DNA from: Antedon bifida | Lineage: Eukaryota > Echinodermata > Crinoidea > Comatulida > Antedonidae | DNA length: 64,000 nucleotides | Direction of reading: 5' to 3' | NCBI GenBank assembly: GCA_963402885.1 | Contig: OY727100.1 | Span: 2,108,001-2,172,000 of the forward strand | Part shown: positions 58,868 to 64,000 of the stretch, one piece after another | How the letters are laid out: every line of letters begins with the position of its first letter | How positions within the stretch are numbered: the first letter of the stretch is position 1 | Position numbers and translations under genes: made by a program | The notes under the pieces: model-generated | Database searches by the model: none | Seen by the model: only the letters and a program-made list of their open reading frames with translations | What the model was told of the DNA's origin: nothing

Positions 58868-61070
58868 ATGTCAAAAAATAAAAGGGTAAAAAAATGGCCA
58901 TTTTTCGAAAATTTTCCCTACTATAGTACAGGGATTTTTTCAAAAAATGACCAATTTCGACCTTTTTATTTTTCGATAAAACTGGTTACTATAGCACAAT
59001 TAACATGCGCAGAACCCATTAATCGACTCTGCGCATGTTTATTATGCTATAGTAACCATTTATGTCAAAAAATAAAAGGGTCAAAAAATGGCCATTTTTC
59101 GAAAATTTCCCTTACTATAGTACAGGGATTTTTTCAAAAAATAACCAATTTTCGACCTTTTTATTTTTCGATAAAACTGGTTACTATAGCACAATTGACA
59201 TGCGCAGAACCCATTATTCGACTCTGCGCATGTTTATTATGCTATAGTAACCATTTATGTCAAAAAATAAAAGGGTCAAAAAATGGCCATTTTTCGAAAA
59301 TTTTCCTTACTATAGTACAGGGATTTTTTCAAAAAATGACCAATTTTCGACCTTTTTATTTTTCGATAAAACTGGTTACTATAGCACAATTGACATGCGC
59401 AGAACCCATTATTCGACTCTGCGCATGTTTATAATGCTATAGTAACCATTTATGTCAAAAAATAAAAGGGGTAAAAAAATGGCCATTTTTCGAAAATTTT
59501 CCTTACTATAGTACAGGGATTTTTCTAAATAATTACCAATTTTCGACCTTTTTATTTTTGGACATAAATGGTTACTATAGCACAATTGACATGCGCAGAA
59601 CGCATTATTTGACTCTGCGCATGTTTATAATGCTATAGTAACGATTTATGTCAAAAAATAAAAGGGTCGAAAATTGGCCATTTTTCGAAAATTTCCCTTA
59701 CTATAGTACAGGGATTTTTTCCAAAAATGACCAATTTTCGACCTTTTTAATTTTTGTATAAAACTGGTTACTATAGCATAATTGACATGCGCAGAACCCA
59801 TTATTCGACTCTGCGCATGTTTATTATGCTATAGTAACCATTTATGTCAAAAAATAAAAGGGGTAAAAAAATGGCCATTTTTCGAAAATTTCCCTTACTA
59901 TAGTACAGGGATTTTTTCAAAAAATGACCAATTTTCGACCTTTTTATTTTTCGATAAAACTGGTTACTATAGCACAATTGACATGCGCAGAACCCATTAT
60001 TCGACTCTGCGCATGTTTATAATGCTATAGTAACCATTTATGTCAAAAAATAAATGGGGTAAAAAAATGGCCATTTCTCGAAAATTTTCCTTACTATAGT
60101 ACAGGGATTTTTCTAAATAATTACCAATTTTCGACCTTTTTATTTTTGGACATAAATGGTTACTATAGCACAATTGACATGCGCAGAACGCATTATTTGA
60201 CTCTGCGCATGTTTATAATGCTATAGTAACGATTTATGTCAAAAAATAAAAGGGTCGAAAATTGGCCATTTTTCGAAGATTTCCCTTACTTATAGTACAG
60301 GGATTTTTTCCAAAAATGACCAATTTTCGACCTTTTTAATTTTTGTATAAAACTGGTTACTATAGCATAATTGACATGCGCAGAACCCATTATTCGACTC
60401 TGCGCATGTTTATTATGCTATAGTAACCATTTATGTCAAAAAATAAAAGGGGTAAAAAAATGGCCATTTTTCGAAAATTTCCCTTACTATAGTACAGGGA
60501 TTTTTTCAAAAAATGACCAATTTTCGACCTTTTTATTTTGCGATAAAACTGGTTACTATAGCACAATTGACATGCGCAGAACGCATTATTCGACTCTGCG
60601 CATGTTTATTATGCTATAGTAACCATTTATGTCAAAAAATAAAAGGGTCGAAAATTGGCCATTTTTCGAAAATTTCCCTTACTATAGTATAGGGATTTTT
60701 TCAAAAAATGACCAATTTTCGACCGTTTTATTTTTCAATAAAACTGGTTACTATAGCACAATTGACATGCGCAGAACCCATTATTCGATTCTGCGAATGT
60801 TTATTATGCTATAGTAACCATTTATGTAAAAAAATAAAAGGGTCGAAAAATGGCCATTTTTCGAAAAATTCCCTTACTATAGTACAGGGATTTTTTCAAA
60901 AAATGACCAATTTTCGACCTTTTTATTTTTCGATAAAACTGGTTACTATAGCACAATTGACATGCGCAGAACCCATTATTCGACTCTGCACATGTTTATT
61001 ATGCTATAGTAACCATTTATGTCAAAAAATAAAAGGGGTAAAAAAATGGCCATTTTTCGAAAATTTCCCT

Positions 61071-62460
61071 GTCCAAAAATAAAAAGGTCGAAAATTGGTA
61101 ATTATTTAGAAAAATCCCTGTACTATAGTAAGGAAAATTTTCGAAAAATGGCCATTTTTTTACCCCTTTTATTTTTTGACATAAATGGTTACTATAGCAT
61201 TATAAACATGCGCAGAGTCGAATAATGGGTTCTGCGCATGTCAATTGTGCTATAGTAACCAGTTTTATCGAAAAATAAAAAGGTCGAAAATTGGTCATTT
61301 TTTGAAAAAATCCCTGTACTATAGTAAGGAAAATTTTCGAAAAATGGCCATTTTTTGACCCTTTTATTTTTTGACATAAATGGTTACTATAGCATAATAA
61401 ACATGCGCAGAGTCGAATAATGGGTTCTGCGCATGTCAATTGTGCTATAGTAACCAGTTTTATCGAAAAATAAAAAGGTCGAAAATTGGTTATTTTTTGA
61501 AAAAATCCCTGTACTATAGTAAGGGAAATTTTCGAAAAATGGCCATTTTTTGACCCTTTTATTTTTTGACATAAATGGTTACTATAGCATAATAAACATG
61601 CGCAGAGTCGAATAATGGGTTCTGCGCATGTTAATTGTGCTATAGTAACCAGTTTTATCGAAAAATAAAAAGGTCGAAATTGGTCATTTTTTGAAAAAAT
61701 CCCTGTACTATAGTAGGGAAAATTTTCGAAAAATGGCCATTTTTTTACCCTTTTATTTTTTGACATAAATGGTTACTATAGCATAATAAACATGCGCAGA
61801 GTCGAATAATGGGTTCTGCGCATGTCAATTGTGCTATAGTAACCAGTTTTATCGAAAAATAAAAAGGTCGAAAATTGGTCATTTTTGGAAAAAATCCCTG
61901 TACTATAGTAAGGGAAATTTTCGAAAAATGGCCAATTTTCAACCCTTTTATTTTTTGACATAAATCGTTACTATAGCATTATAAACATGCGCAGAGTCGA
62001 ATAATGCGTTCTGCGCATGTCAATTGTGCTATAGTAACCAGTTTTATACAACAATTAAAAAGGTCAAAATTGGTCATTTTTGGAAAAAATCCCTATACTA
62101 TAGTAAGGAAAATTTTCGAAAAATGGCCAATTTTCGACCCTTTTATTTTTTAACATAAATGGTTACTATAGCATTATAAACATGCGCAGAGTCGAATAAT
62201 GCGTTCTGCGCATGTCAATTATGCTATAGTAACCAGTTTTATCGAAAAATAAAAAGGTCGAAAATTGGTCATTTTTTGAAAAAATCCCTGTACTACAGTA
62301 AGGGAAATTTTCGAAAAATGGCCATTTTTCAACCCTTTTATTTTTTGACATAAATGGTTACTATAGCATATTAAACATGAGCAGAGTCGAATAATGCGTT
62401 CTGCGCATGTCAATTGTGCTATAGTAACCAGTTTTATCGAAAAATAAAAAGGTCGAAAAT
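61071..62460 (-). repeat. Inverted satellite segment
   Basis: Monomer orientation flips to minus after TTTCCCT|GTCCAAAAATAAAA near 61071 and returns to plus at about 62460 (GTCGAAAAT|TGACATGCGC). The first 0.9 kb or so is an inverted copy of about 58673-59563. It shares a one-base deletion (CCAATTTCGACC, one T short) seen near 58953 on the plus strand. Confidence 0.9.
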
Positions 62461-64000
62461 TGACATGCGCAGAACCCATTATTCGACTCTGCACATGTTT
62501 ATTATGGTATAGTAACCATTTATGTCAAAAAATAAAAGGGTTGAAAATTGGCCATTTTTCGAAAATTTCCCTTACTATAGTACAGGGATTTTTTCCAAAA
62601 ATTACAAATTTTCGACCTTTTTATTTTTCGATAAAACTGGTTACTATAGCACAATTGACATGCGCAGAACCCATTATTCGACTCTGCGCATGTTTATTAT
62701 GCTATAGTAACCATTTATGTCAAAAAATAAAAGGGTAAAAAAATGGCCATTTTTCGAAAATTTTCCCTACTATAGTACAGGGATTTTTTCCAAAAATGAC
62801 AAATTTTCGACCGTTTTATTTTTCGATAAAACTGGTTACTATAGCACAATTGACATGCGCAGAACCCATTATTCGACTCTGCGCATGTTTATTATGCTAT
62901 AGTAACCATTTATGTCAAAAAATAAAAGGGGTCAAAAAATGGCCATTTTTCGAAAATTTCCCTTACTATAGTACAGGGATTTTTTCAAAAAATGACAAAT
63001 TTTCGACCTTTTTATTTTGCGATAAAACTGGTTACTATAGCACAATTGACATGCGCAGAACCCATTATTCGACTCTGCGCATGTTTATTATGCTATAGTA
63101 ACCATTTATGTCAAAAAATAAAAGGCGTAAAAAAATGGCCATTTTTCGAAAATTTCCCTTACTATAGTACAGGGATTTTTTCAAAAAATGACCAATTTTC
63201 GACCGTTTTATTTTTCAATAAAACTGGTTACTATAGCACAATTGACATGCGCAGAACCCATTATTCGACTCTGCGCATGTTTATTATGCTATAGTAACCA
63301 TTTATGTCAAAAAATAAAAGGGGTCAAAAAATGGCCATTTTTCGAAAATTTCCCTTACTATAGTACAGGGATTTTTTCAAAAAATGACCAATTTTCGACC
63401 GTTTTATTTTTCAATAAAACTGGTTACTATAGCACAATTGACATGCGCAGAACCCATTATTCGACTCTGCGCATGTTTATTATGCTATAGTAACCATTTA
63501 TGTCAAAAAATAAAAGGGGTCAAAAAATGGCCATTTTTCGAAAATTTCCCTTACTATAGTACAGGGATTTTTTCAAAAAATGACCAATTTTCGACCTTTT
63601 TATTTTGCGATAAAACTGGTTACTATAGCACAATTGACATGCGCAGAACCCATTATTCGACTCTGCACATGTTTATTATGCTATAGTAACCATTTATGTC
63701 AAAAAATAAAAGGGGTAAAAAAATGGCCATTTTTCGAAAATTTCCCTTACTATAGTACAGGGATTTTTTCAAAAAATGACCAATTTTCGACCTTTTTATT
63801 TTGCGATAAAACTGGTTACTATAGCACAATTGACATGCGCAGAACCCATTATTCGACTCTGCGCATGTTTATTATGCTATAGTAACCATTTATGTCAAAA
63901 AATAAAAGGGTCAAAAAATGGCCATTTTTCGAAAATTTCCCTTACTATAGTACAGTGATTTTTTCAAAAAAATGACAAATTTTCGACCGTTTTATTTTTC

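Larger units (their letters stand above)
30278..64000 (+). repeat. Giant palindromic-monomer satellite array (195/196 bp)
   Basis: About 33.7 kb, interrupted once by a transposon, is made of about 165 head-to-tail monomers of 195 or 196 bp. The array runs off the window end. Each monomer has two dyad centres. One is a hairpin with arms GGTTACTATAGCACAATTGA + CATGCGCAGA and TCTGCGCATG + TTTATTATGCTATAGTAACC around a 14-base loop. The other is centred on TACTATAGTA. Flanking arms (TTTTTATTTTTCGATAAAAC or TTTTTATTTTTTGACATAAA against TTTATGTCAAAAAATAAAAG; GACCAATTTTCGACC against GGGTCGAAAATTGGCC) pair too, so nearly the whole monomer is an inverted repeat. The 196-bp form has GGGG in place of GGG. 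Short frames of about 61 codons recur in each monomer but look incidental. Confidence 0.97.

Noticed and set aside
30474-64000. Repeated open frames of 61, 65, 82, 100, 123, 165 and 188 codons in the satellite, suggestive of a repetitive small-protein gene family
   Set aside because: They arise because the monomer is 195 bp (a multiple of three) with few stops. They overlap in two frames and appear again on the other strand where the array is inverted. There is no promoter or splice context, and substitutions follow the DNA palindrome, not a protein. A dN/dS test on monomers would settle it.
30278-64000. CRISPR-like array
   Set aside because: There are no unique spacers between short repeats. 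Whole 195-bp units are repeated, the host is eukaryotic, and no cas genes are present.
30278-64000. Calling the array a centromere
   Set aside because: Higher-order repeats are suggestive, but nothing in the sequence alone shows centromere function, and large satellites also occur in pericentromeric, subtelomeric and other heterochromatin.

Overview
The window is animal nuclear DNA. It is AT-rich, its genes are split by short GT-AG introns, and it holds retroposons, foldback DNA elements and a very large satellite. Gene structure, transposon types and the repeated palindrome TAGGCCTA suggest a marine invertebrate deuterostome, with an echinoderm as my best guess. This cannot be confirmed from the sequence alone.

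Layout, left to right. (1) 1-1335: upstream DNA with no firmly identified gene; open frames on the minus strand at the left edge could be exons of a neighbour. (2) 1336-10881, plus strand: a complete NPC1 gene (lysosomal/endosomal cholesterol exporter). I joined 20 coding exons by splice sites and reading phase into a protein of about 1363 residues. (3) 10882-13301: NPC1 3' flank and PAR6 5' flank. (4) 13302-25490, plus strand: a complete three-exon PAR6 gene (cell-polarity adaptor with PB1, semi-CRIB and PDZ domains; 349 residues). Its 10.8-kb second intron holds a nearly intact CR1/L2-like LINE broken by one stop codon, an 853-bp inverted-repeat element and several copies of a TTAA-flanked MITE. 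(5) 25491-30277: gene-poor flank with two related foldback MITEs, a 27-bp minisatellite and a 20-bp minisatellite. (6) About 30278 to the end of the window: roughly 33.7 kb of one satellite, about 165 monomers of 195/196 bp, which does not end inside the window.

The satellite is the standout. Its monomer is almost wholly self-complementary, with two dyad centres per unit, so the array is in effect an alternation of inverted half-units of about 98 bp. The monomers are organised into higher-order repeats (976 bp = 5 monomers) and larger duplicated blocks (offsets 3323, 3427, 6221, 9200 and 10333 bp). One block is inverted (about 61071-62460). A 1332-bp inverted-repeat transposon sits cleanly inside one monomer with a TATA target duplication. 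Monomers at the left edge are degenerate and lack higher-order structure.

NPC1 and PAR6 have no known shared pathway. They are simply same-strand neighbours about 2.4 kb apart. No tRNA, rRNA or CRISPR was seen.
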